From Symsagittifera roscoffensis (lineage: Eukaryota > Xenacoelomorpha > Acoela > Convolutidae): 64,000 nucleotides of DNA. Of the stretch, positions 13,565-29,226 are shown one piece after another. The notes under the pieces are model-generated. The model was not told the origin of the DNA. It was given only the letters and a program-made list of their open reading frames with translations, and ran no database searches. How positions within the stretch are numbered: the first letter of the stretch is position 1; each line of letters starts with the position of its first letter. The translations under genes and the position numbers were made by a program. The DNA lies in the NCBI RefSeq assembly GCF_963678635.1, contig NC_087062.1:51966473-52030472 (forward strand), read 5' to 3'.

Positions 13565-14403
13565 GTTTGAAAGCCCTTGTATCGTTGAATGCCTTCTAAA
13601 CTCTATTAAATCGTCATTTGCTAAAACTTGCCCAGAAACGGCCGTCGCCTTTAGGGAGTGATTCCAATCTACTGCCTTTTCACTAACAAAAATAGCTGAA
13701 GTTTGTGAAATAATTTACTGCTGCCAGCAGTTACACTACGCTGCCAAACTTGCCGGCAATTTTTTTGCATACCATAAAATTCAATTCCCCTTTCACTAAC
13801 AAATTTCAACGAGGTCGAAAGTTCATTTGCCCGAAACAAATATAGCAATTATCATGCTCATATAATTAACCAGGAGCAATAATTAGGACCACGAAATTTG
13901 AAAAAAGAAAGAATTATGTATCGCGATCCTTGATGTTAAGCTAAGCTTAGCAGGATCCTGAGTAGGGAGTCTTCTGCTTTTTGGGTCAAAAATTTTGTTC
14001 CGTTTTACAAAATCCTGGAATGAGGATCTTCCAAAAATTTATTAACTGGGATGACGATCCTCCAAAAAAAGTTTTTTTTAATTAACTGATTTTTTTTCAA
14101 CACATCTCCAACCTGCTAAAGGTCAGCCAGTGGAGATAAAAGATACCTAGCAGATAATTTTAGACTTGTCTAGTTTCCGGCGGTAAATAGCCAAACGAAC
14201 AGCCGCAAACACTTCTGTTTTGTAAAAATACACCAAATTTTCTCAAAAAGCTCGGTTCATTTTTTCATATTCCTTTTCTCTTTGCTTTTTTCCACTCATC
14301 CTTTCCTCATTGAAATTTCCATTCCCCTCCCTCGGAACACGGAATACTGTTTCTCCCCGGTTTGAAGTTTTGAATTGCTGTGCAGTAAAAAATTAAGTGG
14401 TAA

Positions 14404-14535
<132 letters not shown>

Positions 14536-15373
14536 GCGTTTGAAGGCCCTTGTGTCGTTGAATGCCCTCTAAACTCTATAAAATCGTCATTTGCTAAAAC
14601 TTGCCCAGAAACGGCCGCCGCTTTTAGGGAGTGATTCCTATCTACTGCCTTTTCACTAACAAAAATAGCTGAAGTTTGTGAAAAAATTTACTGCTGCCAG
14701 CAGTTACACTACGCTGCCAAACTTGCCGGCGATTATTTTATATACCATAAAACTAAATTCCCCTTTCACTAACAAAATTCAACGAGGTCGAACGTTCATT
14801 TGCCCGAAACAAATATAGCAATTAATATGCTCATATAGTTAACCAGGAGCAATAATTAGGACCATGAAAGTTGGAAATAGAAAGAATTATGTATCGTGAT
14901 CCTTGATGTTAAGCTAAGCCTAGCAGGATCCTGAGTAGGGAGTCTTCTGCTTTTTGGTTCAAAAATTTTGTTCCGTTTTACAAAATCCTGGGATGAGGAT
15001 CCTCCAAAAATTTATTAACTGGGATGAGGATCCTCCAAAAAATTTTTTTTTATTAAGTGAATTTTTTCAACACATCTCCAACCTACTAAATGTCAGCCAG
15101 TGGAGATAAAAGATACCTAGCAGATAATTTTAGACTTGTCTAGTTTCCGGCGGTAAATAGCCAAACGAAACACCTGAAACACTTCTGTTTTGTAAAAATA
15201 CACCAAATTTTTTCAAAAAGCTCGGTTCATTTTTTCATATTCCTTTTCTCTTTGCTTTTTTCCACTCATCCTTTCCTCATTGAAATTTCCCTTCCCTTCC
15301 CTCGGAACACGGAATACTGTTTCTCCCCGTTTTGGAGTGTTGAATTGTTGTGCAGTAAAAAATTAAGTGGTAA

Positions 15374-15399
15374 CTAAGTAAGTAACTAAGTAAGTAAGC

Positions 15400-15458
<59 letters not shown>

Positions 15459-15499
15459 CAAGTAAGTAAGTAAGAAGGTAAGTAAGTAAATAAGTAAGT
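15374..15499 (+). repeat. (AAGT)n, array unit 3
   Basis: Short tract with AACT, AAGC and AAGG interruptions. The following sequence is nearly identical to that after unit 1. Confidence 0.95.
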
Positions 15500-16339
15500 G
15501 TTTGAAAGCCCTTGTATCGTTGAATGCCTTCTAAACTCTATTAAATCGTCATTTGCTAAAACTTGCCCAGAAACGGCCGTCGCCTTTAGGGAGTGATTCC
15601 AATCTACTGCCTTTTCACTAACAAAAATAGCTGAAGTTTGTGAAATAATTTACTGCTGCCAGCAGTTACACTACGCTGCCAAACTTGCCGGCAATTTTTT
15701 TGCATACCATAAAATTCAATTCCCCTTTCACTAACAAATTTCAACGAGGTCGAAAGTTCATTTGCCCGAAACAAATATAGCAATTATCATGCTCATATAA
15801 TTAACCAGGAGCAATAATTAGGACCACGAAATTTGAAAAAAGAAAGAATTATGTATCGCGATCCTTGATGTTAAGCTAAGCTTAGCAGGATCCTGAGTAG
15901 GGAGTCTTCTGCTTTTTGGGTCAAAAATTTTGTTCCGTTTTACAAAATCCTGGAATGAGGATCTTCCAAAAATTTATTAACTGGGATGACGATCCTCCAA
16001 AAAAAGTTTTTTTTAATTAACTGATTTTTTTTCAACACATCTCCAACCTGCTAAAGGTCAGCCAGTGGAGATAAAAGATACCTAGCAGATAATTTTAGAC
16101 TTGTCTAGTTTCCGGCGGTAAATAGCCAAATGAACAGCCGCAAACACTTCTGTTTTGTAAAAATACACCAAATTTTCTCAAAAAGCTCGGTTCATTTTTT
16201 CATATTCCTTTTCTCTTTGCTTTTTTCCACTCATCCTTTCCTCATTGAAATTTCCATTCCCCTCCCTCGGAACACGGAATACTGTTTCTCCCCGGTTTGA
16301 AGTTTTGAATTGTTGTGCAGTAAAAAATTAAGTGGTAAC

Positions 16340-16587
<248 letters not shown>

Positions 16588-17424
16588 AGTTTGAAGGCCC
16601 TTGTGTCGTTGAATGCCCTCTAAACTCTATAAAATCGTCATTTGCTAAAACTTGCCCAGAAACGGCCGCCGCTTTTAGGGAGTGATTCCTATCTACTGCC
16701 TTTTCACTAACAAAAATAGCTGAAGTTTGTGAAAAAATTTACTGCTGCCAGCAGTTACACTACGCTGCCAAACTTGCCGGCGATTATTTTATATACCATA
16801 AAACTAAATTCCCCTTTCACTAACAAAATTCAACGAGGTCGAACGTTCATTTGCCCGAAACAAATATAGCAATTAATATGCTCATATAGTTAACCAGGAG
16901 CAATAATTAGGACCATGAAAGTTGGAAATAGAAAGAATTGTGTATCGTGATCCTTGATGTTAAGCTAAGCCTAGCAGGATCCTGAGTAGGGAGTCTTCTG
17001 CTTTTTGGTTCAAAAATTTTGTTCCGTTTTACAAAATCCTGGGATGAGGATCCTCCAAAAATTTATTAACTGGGATGAGGATCCTCCAAAAAATTTTTTT
17101 TTATTAAGTGAATTTTTTCAACACATCTCCAACCTACTAAATGTCAGCCAGTGGAGATAAAAGATACCTAGCAGATAATTTTAGACTTGTCTAGTTTCCG
17201 GCGGTAAATAGCCAAACGAAACACCGGAAACACTTCTGTTTTGTAAAAATACACCAAATTTTCTCAAAAAGCTCGGTTCATTTTTTCATATTCCTTTTCT
17301 CTTTGCTTTTTTCCACTCATCCTTTCCTCATTGAAATTTCCCTTCCCTTCCCTCGGAACACGGAATACTGTTTCTCCCCGGTTTGGAGTTTTGAATTGTT
17401 GTGCAGTAAAAAATTAAGTGGTAA

Positions 17425-17738
<314 letters not shown>

Positions 17739-18576
17739 TGTTTGAAAGCCCTTGTGTCGTTGAATGCCCTCTAAACTCTATAAAATTGTCATTTGCTAAA
17801 ACTTGCCCAGAAACGGCCGCCGTCTTTAGGGAGTGATTCCAATCTACTGCCTTTTCACTAACAAAAAGAGCTGAAGTTTGTGAAATAATTTATTGCTGAC
17901 AGCAGTTACACTACGCTGCCAAACTTGCCGGCGATTATTTTGTATACCATAAAATTCAATTCCCCTTTCTTTAACAAATTTCAACGAGGTCGAAAGTTCA
18001 TTTGCCCGAAAAAAAACAAAGCAATGAATATGCTCATATAGTTAACCAGGAGCAATAATTAGGACCATGAAAGTTGGAAATAGAAAAAATTATGTATCGT
18101 GATCCTTGATGTTAAGCTAAGCCTAGCAGGATCCTGAGTAGGGAGTCTTCTGCTTTTTGGTTCAAAAATTTTGTTCCGTTTTACAAAATTCTGGGATGAG
18201 GATCCTCCAAAAATTTACTAACTGGGATGAGGATCCTCCAAAAATTTTTTTTTTATTAAGTGATTTTTTTCAACACATCTCCAACCTACTAAATGTCAGC
18301 CAGTGGAGATAAAAGATACCTAGCAGATAATTTTAGACTTGTCTAGTTTCCGGCGGTAAATAGCCAAACGAAACACCGGAAACACTTCTGTTTTGTAAAA
18401 ATACACCAAATTTTCTCAAAAAGCTCGGTTCATTTTTTCATATTCCTTTTCTCTTTGCTTTTTTCCACTCATCCTTTCCTCATTGAAATTTCCCTTCCCT
18501 TCCCTCGGAACACGGAATACTGTTTCTCCCCGGTTTGGAGTTTTGAATTGTTGTGCAGTAAAAAATTAAGTGGTAA

Positions 18577-18937
<361 letters not shown>

Positions 18938-19773
18938 CGTTTGAAGGCCCTTGTGTCGTTGAATGCCCTCTAAACTCTATAAAATCGTCATTTGCTAAAA
19001 CTTTCCCAGAAACGGCCGCCGCTTTTAGGGAGTGATTCATATCTACTGCCTTTTCACTAACAAAAATAGCTGAAGTTTGTGAAATAATTTATTGCTGCCA
19101 GCAGTTACACTACGCTGCCAAACTTGCCGGCGATTATTTTATATACCATAAAACTCAATTCCCCTTTCACTAACAAATTTCAACGAGGTCGAACGTTCAT
19201 TTGCCCGAAACAAATATAGCAATTAATATGCTCATATAGTTAACCAGGAGCAATAATTAGGACCATGAAAGTTGGAAATAGAAAGAATTATGTATCGTGA
19301 TCCTTGATGTTAAGCTAAACCTAGCAGGATCCTGAGTAGGGAGTCTTCTGCTTTTTGGTTCAAAAATTTTGTTCCGTTTTACAAAATCCTGGGATGAGGA
19401 TCCTCCAAAAATTTATTAACTGGGATGAGGATCCTCCAAAAATTTTTTTTTATTAAGTGATTTTTTTCAACACATCTCCAACCTACTAAATGTCAGCCAG
19501 TGGAGATAAAAGATACCTAGCAGATAATTTTAGACTTGTCTAGTTTCCGGCGGTAAATAGCCAAACGAAACACCGGAAACACTTCTGTTTTGTAAAAATA
19601 CACCAAATTTTCTCAAAAACCTCGGTTCATTTTTTCATATTCCTTTTCTCTTTGCTTTTTTCCACTCATCCTTTCCTCATTGAAACTTCCCTTCCCTTCC
19701 CTCGGAACACGGAATACTGTTTCTCCCCGGTTTGGAGTGTTGAATTGTTGTGCAGTAAAAAATTAAGTGGTAA

Positions 19774-20119
<346 letters not shown>

Positions 20120-20956
20120 GTTTGAAAGCCCTTGTGTCGTTGAATGCCCTCTAAACTCTATAAAATTGTCATTTGCTAAAACTTGCCCAGAAACGGCCGC
20201 CGTCTTTAGGGAGTGATTCCAATCTACTGCCTTTTCACTAACAAAAAGAGCTGAAGTTTGTGAAATAATTTATTGCTGACAGCAGTTACACTACGCTGCC
20301 AAACTTGCCGGCGATTATTTTGTATACCATAAAATTCAATTCCCCTTTCACTAACAAATTTCAACGAGGTCGAAAGTTCATTTGCCCGAAAAAAAACATA
20401 GCAATTAATATGCTCATATAGTCAACCAGGAGCAATAATTAGGACCATGAAAGTTGGAAATAGAAAGAATTATGTATCGTGATCCTTGATGTTAAGCTAA
20501 GCCTAGCAGGATCCTGAGTAGGGAGTCTTCTGCTTTTTGGTTGAAAAATTTTGTTCCGTTTTACAAAATCCTGGGATGAGGATCCTCCAAAAATTTATTA
20601 ACTGGGATGAGGATCCTCCAAAAAAAAATTTTTTTATTAAGTGATTTTTTTCAACACATCTCCAACCTACTAAATGTCAGCCAGTGGAGATAAAAGATAC
20701 CTAGCAGATAATTTTAGACTTGTCTAGTTTCCGGCGGTAAATAGCCAAACGAAACACCGGAAACATTTCTGTTTTGGAAAAATACACCAAATTTTCTCAA
20801 AAAGCTCGGTTCATTTTTTCATATTCCTTTTCTCTTTGCTTTTTTCCACTCATCCTTTCCTCATTGAAACTTCCCTTCCCTTCCCTCGGAACACGGAATA
20901 CTGTTTCTCCCCGGTCTGGAGTTTTGAATTGTTGTGCAGTAAAAAATTAAGTGGTA

Positions 20957-21262
<306 letters not shown>

Positions 21263-21539
21263 TGTTTGAAAGCCCTTGTGTCGTTGCATGCCCTCTAAAC
21301 TCTATAAAATTGTCATTTGCTAAAACTTGCCCAGAAACGGCCGCCATCCTTAGGGAGTGATTCCAATCTACTGCCTTTTCACTAACAAAAAGAGCTGAAG
21401 TTTGTGAAATAATTTATTGCTGACAGCAGTTACACTACGCTGCCAAACTTGCCGGCGATTATTTTGTATACCATAAAATTCAATTCCCCTTTCACTAACA
21501 AATTTCAACGAGGTCGAAAGTTCATTTGCCCGAAAAAAA

Positions 21540-21860
21540 ACATAGCAATTAAGATGCTCATATAATTAACCAGGAGTTATAATTAGGACCTTGAAAGTTG
21601 GAAATAGAAAGAATTATGTATCGTGATCCTTGTTGTTAAGCTAATTTTAGCAAGATCCTATAAATAGGGAGTCTTCTGCTTTTTGGGTGAAAAATTTGGT
21701 TCGTTTTGAATAACTCAGCGGCTCAAACGAACGCTATTCAAACCCTGAAACCGTTCTCAATGCCATCAACTGAAAAAAGACTGCTGAAAAGGTGCTGATA
21801 GAATTGAAAATTCCAATTATTATTCTGGCAAGTGGAAAATAAGTTTATCCGAGATTTTGC
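21540..21860 (+). repeat. Chimeric junction segment in array
   Basis: This segment duplicates about 23,040-23,370 (including TATAAATAG and the 'CTCAGCGGCTCAAACGA' block). It then jumps at 'TCCGAGATT' / 'TTGCCCG' (about 21,855) back into an array-unit sequence. It marks an exchange between the array and its right flank. Confidence 0.8.
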
Positions 21861-22429
21861 CCGAAAAAAAACATAGCAATTAATATGCTCATATAGTCAA
21901 CCAGGAGCAATAATTAGGACCATGAAAGTTGGAAATAGAAAGAATTATGTATCGTGATCCTTGATGTTAAGCTAAGCCTAGCAGGATCCTGAGTAGGGAG
22001 TCTTCTGCTTTTTGGTTCAAAAATTTTGTTCCGTTTTACAAAATCCTGGGATGAGGATCCTCCAAAAATTTATTAACTGGGATGATGATCCTCCAAAAAT
22101 TTTTTTTTATTAAGTGATTTTTTTCAACACATCTCCAACCTACTAAATGTCAGCCAGTGGAGATAAAAGATACCTAGCAGATAATTTTAGACTTGTCTAG
22201 TTTCCGGCGGTAAATAGCCAAACGAAACACCGGAAACACTTCTGTTTTGTAAAAATACACCAAATTTTCTCAAAAAGCTCGGTTCATTTTTTCATATTCC
22301 TTTTCTCTTTGCTTTTTTCCACTCATCCTTTCCTCATTGAAACTTCCCTTCCCTTCCCTCGGAACACGGAATACTGTTTCTCCCCGGTCTGGAGTTTTGA
22401 ATTGTTGTGCAGTAAAAAATTAAGTGGTA

Positions 22430-22780
<351 letters not shown>

Positions 22781-23099
22781 GTTTGAAAGCCCTTGTGTCG
22801 TTGAATGCCCTCTAAACTCTATAAAATTGTCATTTGCTAAAACTTGCCCAGAAACGGCCGCCGTCCTTAGGGAGTGATTCCAATCTACTGCCTTTTCACT
22901 AACAAAAAGAGCTGAAGTTTGTGAAATAATTTATTGCTGACAGCAGTTACACTACGCTGCCAAACTTGCCGGCGATTATTTTCTATACCATAAAATTCAA
23001 TTCCCCTTTCACTAACAAATTTCAACGAGGTCGAAAGTTCATTTGCCCGAAAAAAAACATAGCAATTAATATGCTCATATAATTAACCAGGAGTAATAA

Positions 23100-24300
23100 T
23101 TAGGACCTTGAAAGTTGGAAATAGAAAGAATTATGTATCGTGATCCTTGTTGTTAAGCTAAGCGTAGCAAGATCCTATAAATAGGGAGTCTTCTGCTTTT
23201 TGGGTGAAAAATTTGGTTCGTTTTGAATAACTCAGCGGCTCAAACGAACGCTATCCAAACCCTGAAACCGTTCTCAATGCCATCAACTGAAAAAAGACTG
23301 CTGAAAAGGTGCTGATAGAATTGAAAATTCCAATTATTATTCTGGCAAGTGGAAAATAAGTTTATCCGAGATTGATGGTGTGTAGAAATATGGTGATGTG
23401 AACATGACAAAGCTTAAGACTGCCAGTGTTTAGAAGGTAAATGCATAACTTTGTGCAGCTTAAGTATTCAATGATAGACTTTTGGTTTTTTTTTCAAGTT
23501 TATGAGAAGACAGAAAACATTTCCAGTCATAAGGCCCAGAAAGCTGTTTTTATAGTTCCAGGGCAACATACAACAGTACGTTGGACACTCCTGATTCCTG
23601 TTAAGTTTATAACGTAATCCGGCTGCATCGCGCACAAAGTAAGCAATCAAAAAAACTTGAAGTCAATCAAATATTTTTCCAAGGATCAGTTTTTGGTACC
23701 AATTAAGCCGCCAGAAGGTTTCAACTTAAAAGTCGTAATGAAAGTTATTATGATTCATATAATTAACCAGGAGCAATAATAAGGACCCCGCAAGTTGGAA
23801 ATAAAAAAAATTATGTATCGTGATCCTTGTTGTTAAGCTAAGCTTAGCAAGATCCTAAGTAGGGAGTCTTCTAATTTTTGGGTGAAAAATTTGGTTCGTT
23901 TTTACAAAATACTGGGATGAGGATCCTCCAAAAAATTGGGGAACCCTTTCCTGGGGTTTTGCTTTACGTGTGGAATCCCTCCCGTTAAGAAGGACCCCCC
24001 TTAGGACCCGGGACACGATAAAAGACTACTGAAAAAAAATTTTAGATGGATTAGGAATAGCACGTTCTCATATTTGCTCCACGGTCGCTTATAATTTTAT
24101 TAACAATAGCCACCAATAAAACATCTTGAATTTCTTTCAAAATGCCAATGCTACGCAGCAAAAATTCGACCAACAAAATGATACTATTTCAATTTTCCAG
24201 ATTTGAATCTCCGACCTGTTGATCAGGAGTCTCACGCCCTCGCATAAGCGCCACGGTCACGTGGAACTAAACAAGTGGCCCAGCTAATGCTGGATCTACG
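23100..24300 (+). repeat. Family R, right-end copy
   Basis: Carries the 'CTCAGCGGCTCAAACGA', 'GTGCAGCTTAAGTATTCAA' and 'CCGTTAAGAAGGACCCCC' blocks found at 1-4.3 kb. 23,935-24,190 closely matches 3,260-3,530, including 'CTCATATTTGCTCCACGGTC'. Confidence 0.85.
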
Positions 24301-26595
24301 TGTTTAAGTATTTTAATTTATATATTGTACTGATACAGAAATGCGTATTTTTCAAGAATGAACTTTAGCAAACTCTTAGTAACTTTTCTGCATAGTTAGG
24401 AAACTAGCTGCTTATTTAAAAGAGAAAAAGACTAATTGCTCGTTCGATTGAAATCTTTATCTCAGATTTGGCTGGGTAGCTTTCAAAAATGACCAAAAAC
24501 TCAAAACCTTGGATTTCTAAATCCATGATTTATTTTTTTCCTACTAAAGCATGGGAAGAGCCTTTGATGGGGAAAGATCAAAGTTCACGCCCTTATTTTT
24601 AAACTGAACCCTTAGTCTCAGAGTTCGCTAGTAGTTTTTGAGAAGACTGATTAAAAATTCTAAAATCAAATGATGAAAATTTTAAAAAAAAATTGAATTT
24701 TTCCCATGTCCATATCAGCTTTTATTCAGATAAATAGGCATTTTGAGCAAGGAAAATTGAAGCAAAATCTTACATTGAACAAAATTCCAATTTAACTGAT
24801 CAGTTGTTGAGAAAACTCAAAAATTTTATGAATAAACAAAAAGTCAAAATAACAAAAAGGGCTTGTTTGAATATGTTTTTTCTAAGGAACTAAAAAAACA
24901 GCCACTGAAAAAAGAGGAGATCCTCATTTTTGTTCCTTCGATTACAACCCTCATTGTGTATATAATATCTAAGAAAATGAAAAAAAAATCACAACAAATA
25001 GGTCAAAAACCCTTTAATGAAAACTTCGAAGGTCGTAGAATGTGTATGAGGTAAAATGAAAAAAGACTAGCGGTTTACGCAAGCACGTAGAAGAGCAGCC
25101 GTTTGTTCCATTGTTACTTTTTTTAAATTTGCTACAGTAGATTTTGAGAATAATTGAAAAATTTGCGAAAATCGCAAAAATTTTCCAAAGCTTTTCAAAA
25201 CAAAATATAACGCATACATTTTCATTATACCTGTTTTTTTTTTCAAACAGGGCCTAATACTAGCCAAAATAAAAGCAGCAACCTTTATTTTTAAATTGCC
25301 TATGCTTAAATAGGCTTAAATATGATAAATTGGAAGTATGCTAAAATTGCAACCAAATGAACAATTAGCGACTTGAGTTAGAAAAAACTCTTGAAAAAAA
25401 ATAATTTGTTTTGCTTGTGTGATAAAGAACGCTTCTTTCACAGCGCAACAAAGTTTTAGAAGAACGAATTCTCCAAAAATGTGTCATTTTTACTGTATAA
25501 AATTTGAATTTGCCTTGAAAAACTTATTCATGCTTCGATTGAATAGTTTAAACTAGGCTTCACTCAGCACACTTGATACCTCCGGGATAGTGGTTTACCC
25601 TCCTTTGTTGAAGATCAACCTTATTAAAGGGAACAGAAAAAATACGCAGAGGCAAAGCTGATCTTCGCATCGCTTGCGATAAAACGCAAGCATAGCATTG
25701 CAAACTAGGAAAAAGTCGGAAACAGCTATGTATCAACGACTCAACTGTCGTCTACCAACTTATTGCCGCGTAAGTGGCAGCTCAAAATTGGTCAAAAACT
25801 GGTCATACAATTTCCTAAAGTTTATCAAGAAAAACTGCTAGTCATACAATTCCTACGCTATGTTAAATATATAAAACCTTTTTTTTGGTAAAACAAAAAG
25901 TTTTCAGATAGCCCAAAAATATTCTTGGTACTTTTCTAATTCAAAAGCAAAATAAAAGTTTTAAAACTTGATTTCTTGAATTCAAGAATATTGGTACTGG
26001 TTGGTATCAGATAATATTACAAAATCACACAGAGCTTACGACCGGCAAAAAAAACAGAAGAAAGAAGTTCTCAGCGCCATTTGTGGTAAGCTGAGTGATT
26101 TTTTGATTTTATTGATTGAGAGCTGTACTTTTCTGCTTCATGTCATAATCTCATTAGGTCCTATGGTCGACTCAACATAGGAACAGACATTCGATTTGGT
26201 CAAAACGTCAGTTGGGTTTTTCTTAATCCGGCCCAAAATTATCAAACAAATCATTGGGCCTGTTTTAAAAGAACGCTGAAATTTTTTTCATTACTGTTAG
26301 TCTGTAGCAATCGAATTTGAGCATTATTATCAAGTTTCCGGGCAAAACAGATCCGTTTTGAAGCCGTATAACGAAAAAAACCTATTTCTCTCGTTTTTCA
26401 ATTTCTTCAAATATTACTTTTCAATCTTTTAACTAAATTCGTTTTTGAATAATTTTTGCTTCAGCAAAATTCAAATTAGATTTCCATTCAATTCTGATGC
26501 AGTGATGTGTTGAGTGGTTTTGACTATTGGCACTAAGAAAATTGACCTTACCCAAGTTTGTTGTGTTTTTTTTTTTTCCACAAGACTTTGGATCA
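24050..26595. repeat. Segmental duplication, copy A
   Basis: Diverged copy of 27,330-29,165. Shared landmarks in the same order: 'GCTCCACGGTCGCTTATAAT' (24,075 / 27,351); 'ATTGTACTGATACAG' or 'ATTGTACTGATACGG'; 'AAGCACGTAGAAGAGCAGCC' (25,080 / 28,407); 'GCCGTATAACGAAA' or 'ACCGTATAACGAAA' (26,365 / 28,920); 'AAGAAAATTGACCT' (26,538 / 29,123). About 25,430-26,270 has no counterpart in copy B. No coding region recognised. Confidence 0.75.
24198..24262 (-). repeat. tRNA-like sequence (tRNA-Lys-like pseudogene or SINE head)
   Basis: On the minus strand 'GTGGCGCTTATGCGAGGGCG' resembles a Pol III A box region, followed by 'TGAGACTC' and a B-box-like 'GAGATTCAAATC'. The 'TGAGACTC...GGTCG..G.TTC.A' run resembles animal tRNA-Lys, but the 3' half of the anticodon stem does not pair and no acceptor stem forms. 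It is probably a tRNA pseudogene or a tRNA-derived repeat head, not a functional tRNA. Confidence 0.4.
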
Positions 26596-26599
26596 ATTT

Positions 26600-27330
26600 T
26601 TTTCCGCACAAAATTTGAATCTGGAAATGTTTTTGTTTTTCACTAATTCTTCTCGCCTTTAAAGTTTCAGTTGAAAATGTTTGTTGTTTTTATCTCAGTT
26701 TTTTTTCTTGGTTAATTTTTTTGCTCCTTTAACCGAAAGTTTTTCTAAGCTTATTGTGAATGTTTTGAGTCTGATTTTTAGTTGTAAAATTTGAAACTGT
26801 ATTTGAACGTATTGATTTTCCAAGCAAAAAAGTGCGATTAGTAAACAACAAAAAAGAACCTAAGTTTTCATTTGGTAGCTTAATTTGGAATCAATTCAAA
26901 GAGTTCGTATTTGGCCACGACTTCTTCTTTCTGCCAAAATGAACCTCCCAATACAAAAAAAATGACAAATTGCGAATAGGATGGGTATTCAAAATGCTAA
27001 CATGCTCAAAATATGTCTGTTGGAGTTTCCAACAAAGAAATGACTGCAGCAGTTCAGAGTGCAACGTGTTGAAAATGGAAATCTTGAAGTCGGATAGCAT
27101 CCTGTGAACGAAGCTGTTTACGGAAAAAATTCTAGTGCTCGATTGCAATACATTATTTATCGCAAAGGTGATAAAGCCCTATAACCGAACTCAAGATCGA
27201 ACACAGAGGCGAAGATGCGCTTCTCAAGCACAAGCAAGGATAATGCAAAAAATTACTCTAAACACGCAAGACAAAGTGAAATAAGTCAAAAGGAAAAGTC
27301 CACTTGAGGTTTTTTTTTTGCTGAGATTGG
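26600..27330. other. Intergenic, no recognised gene
   Basis: AT-rich sequence between the two copies of the duplication. 'CTAACATGCTCAAAAT' near 26,995 recurs near 54,484 with further similarity ('TTTACGG.GAAAAA', 'GATTGCAA'), so a dispersed repeat is present. The 85-codon frame at 26,891-27,148 has no motif. Confidence 0.5.
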
Positions 27331-29165
27331 GAGTATCACGTTCTCATATCTGCTCCACGATCGCTTATAATTTTACTAACACTAGCTACCAATAAAGCAG
27401 ATAGAGTTTCTATCAAATTACCAATGGTATGTAGCAAAACGTCGACCAAAAAAATTTTTTCAATGTGCCTCTGGGCCACGGTTGCTTGGAAGCAAACTAG
27501 GGGCCCAGCAAGTGATGAATGCATCTGTTTTAAAATTTTAATCATATTGTACTGATACGGAAATGCTTATTTTTAAAAATTTCAGAAAATGGACTTAACG
27601 CAAAACCCTAATAATTTCTCTGCTTAAGTAGGGCATTGGCAGTTTATTTAAAGAAGGAAACTATTTGTATCTCTTTTAAGATAATTTTTTTCTCTCAGTC
27701 TTTGCTGGGTAGTTTTTGAAACACGTGAAAAACAATCCAAAAAATGATCAAAATTTCGAAACTTGGCTTTTCCCAAATCCATAAAATTTTCTCTACTAAA
27801 GCATAAGAATAGCTTACTATGCGGGGAAACTTTTCACGCCCTAATTTTAAGAATGACTTTTTTTTAGTATCGTACTTGTCTAGTAGTTTGTAGTTTTCGA
27901 GAAAACTGATGAAAAATCTATAAAAAAACGGTAAACGTTTTTAAAAATGAATTTTTCCGATGTCCATATCAACTTTTCTTGAGATAAATAGGCAGATTGA
28001 GCAAGAAAAATCTAAACAACATAATACTATTACATAAAGAGGCCATATTTTTGTCAAAACGCGCGCGTAGCCGCTTGCGCATAGAAGATTGGCATAAATT
28101 ATTATTTTTGGTTAAATTCTTAATCTCCGATTTAGCTGAGTAGTTTTTGAGAAAAGTCAAAAAATCTTTAAAAGTTAATAAGATGTCAACATAACAAAAA
28201 TGGCTTGTTTGTGGCAATAACTTTTTTCTACGGAATTAAAAGGAGGAGATCCCCATATTGTTTTTTTTATTAAAACCCTCATTGTGTATATAATATCTGA
28301 GAAATTCAAAAAATATATATCACAACAAATTGGTGAAAAATCCTTCTATTGAAAACTTCGAAGGCCGTAGAATGTGGGGTAAAATGAAAAAAGACTAGCG
28401 AGTTATGCAAGCACGTAGAAGAGCAGCCGTTTGTTCCATTGTTACATTTTTTAAATTGCTCCTGTAGATTTTGAGAAAATTGAAAATTTTGAGAATAGCG
28501 CAAAAATTTTCCAAAAATTTGCAAAAAAAAACAACATAACCCATAAATTTTCTTTAAATCTACTTTTTTTTCAAACAAGGTCTAACACTAGCCAAAAATA
28601 AAGCAGCAACATATGCTTTTAATTTGCTTGTGCTTAAATAGACTTAAATAAGACTAAGTTGAAATATACCAAAAAAGCCACAAAATGAACCTTTTTAGTT
28701 GCGACTTGGGTTGGAAAAAAAAATTGTTCATGATAATGCATTACGTTTTGCTTGTGTAAACACAAAATTGAGAAACGGCCCAAAATGCAACATTGTAAAA
28801 ATGCTAATTGAGCTCCTGCTTTAGTTAAAAACGCGGAGATTTTTTCATTACTATTAGTTTCTACCAATCCAATCGAGCATTATGATCTTTTTTTTCTAAA
28901 CAAAAAATATCCTTTTTAGACCGTATAACGAAACAAAGACCTAATTCTCTGGTTTTTCAATCTGTTCAAAAATTCTTTTTGTTCTTTAACTAAATTCCTT
29001 TTTTGAATAATTTCTGACTCATCAATTTTCACAATTAGATTGCCATTCAATTCTGCTGATGACGCTTTATCAAACCAATTTTGAAGCAGTTTTTTTTGTG
29101 AGTGATTTTAGCTATTGATACCAAGAAAATTGACCTCAAGCGAGTTTTTTTGTGTTTTTTTTTAT
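27330..29165. repeat. Segmental duplication, copy B
   Basis: Shorter partner of 24,050-26,595, with heavy substitution and indels. It lacks the tRNA-like segment of copy A (replaced by a T-rich junction near 27,460) and the middle part of about 0.8 kb. Confidence 0.75.
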
Positions 29166-29226
29166 CTCAAGTAGATGTATTTACGATGACCTGGGATCGA
29201 TATGTACATTGCGGGTAATAATTGCA

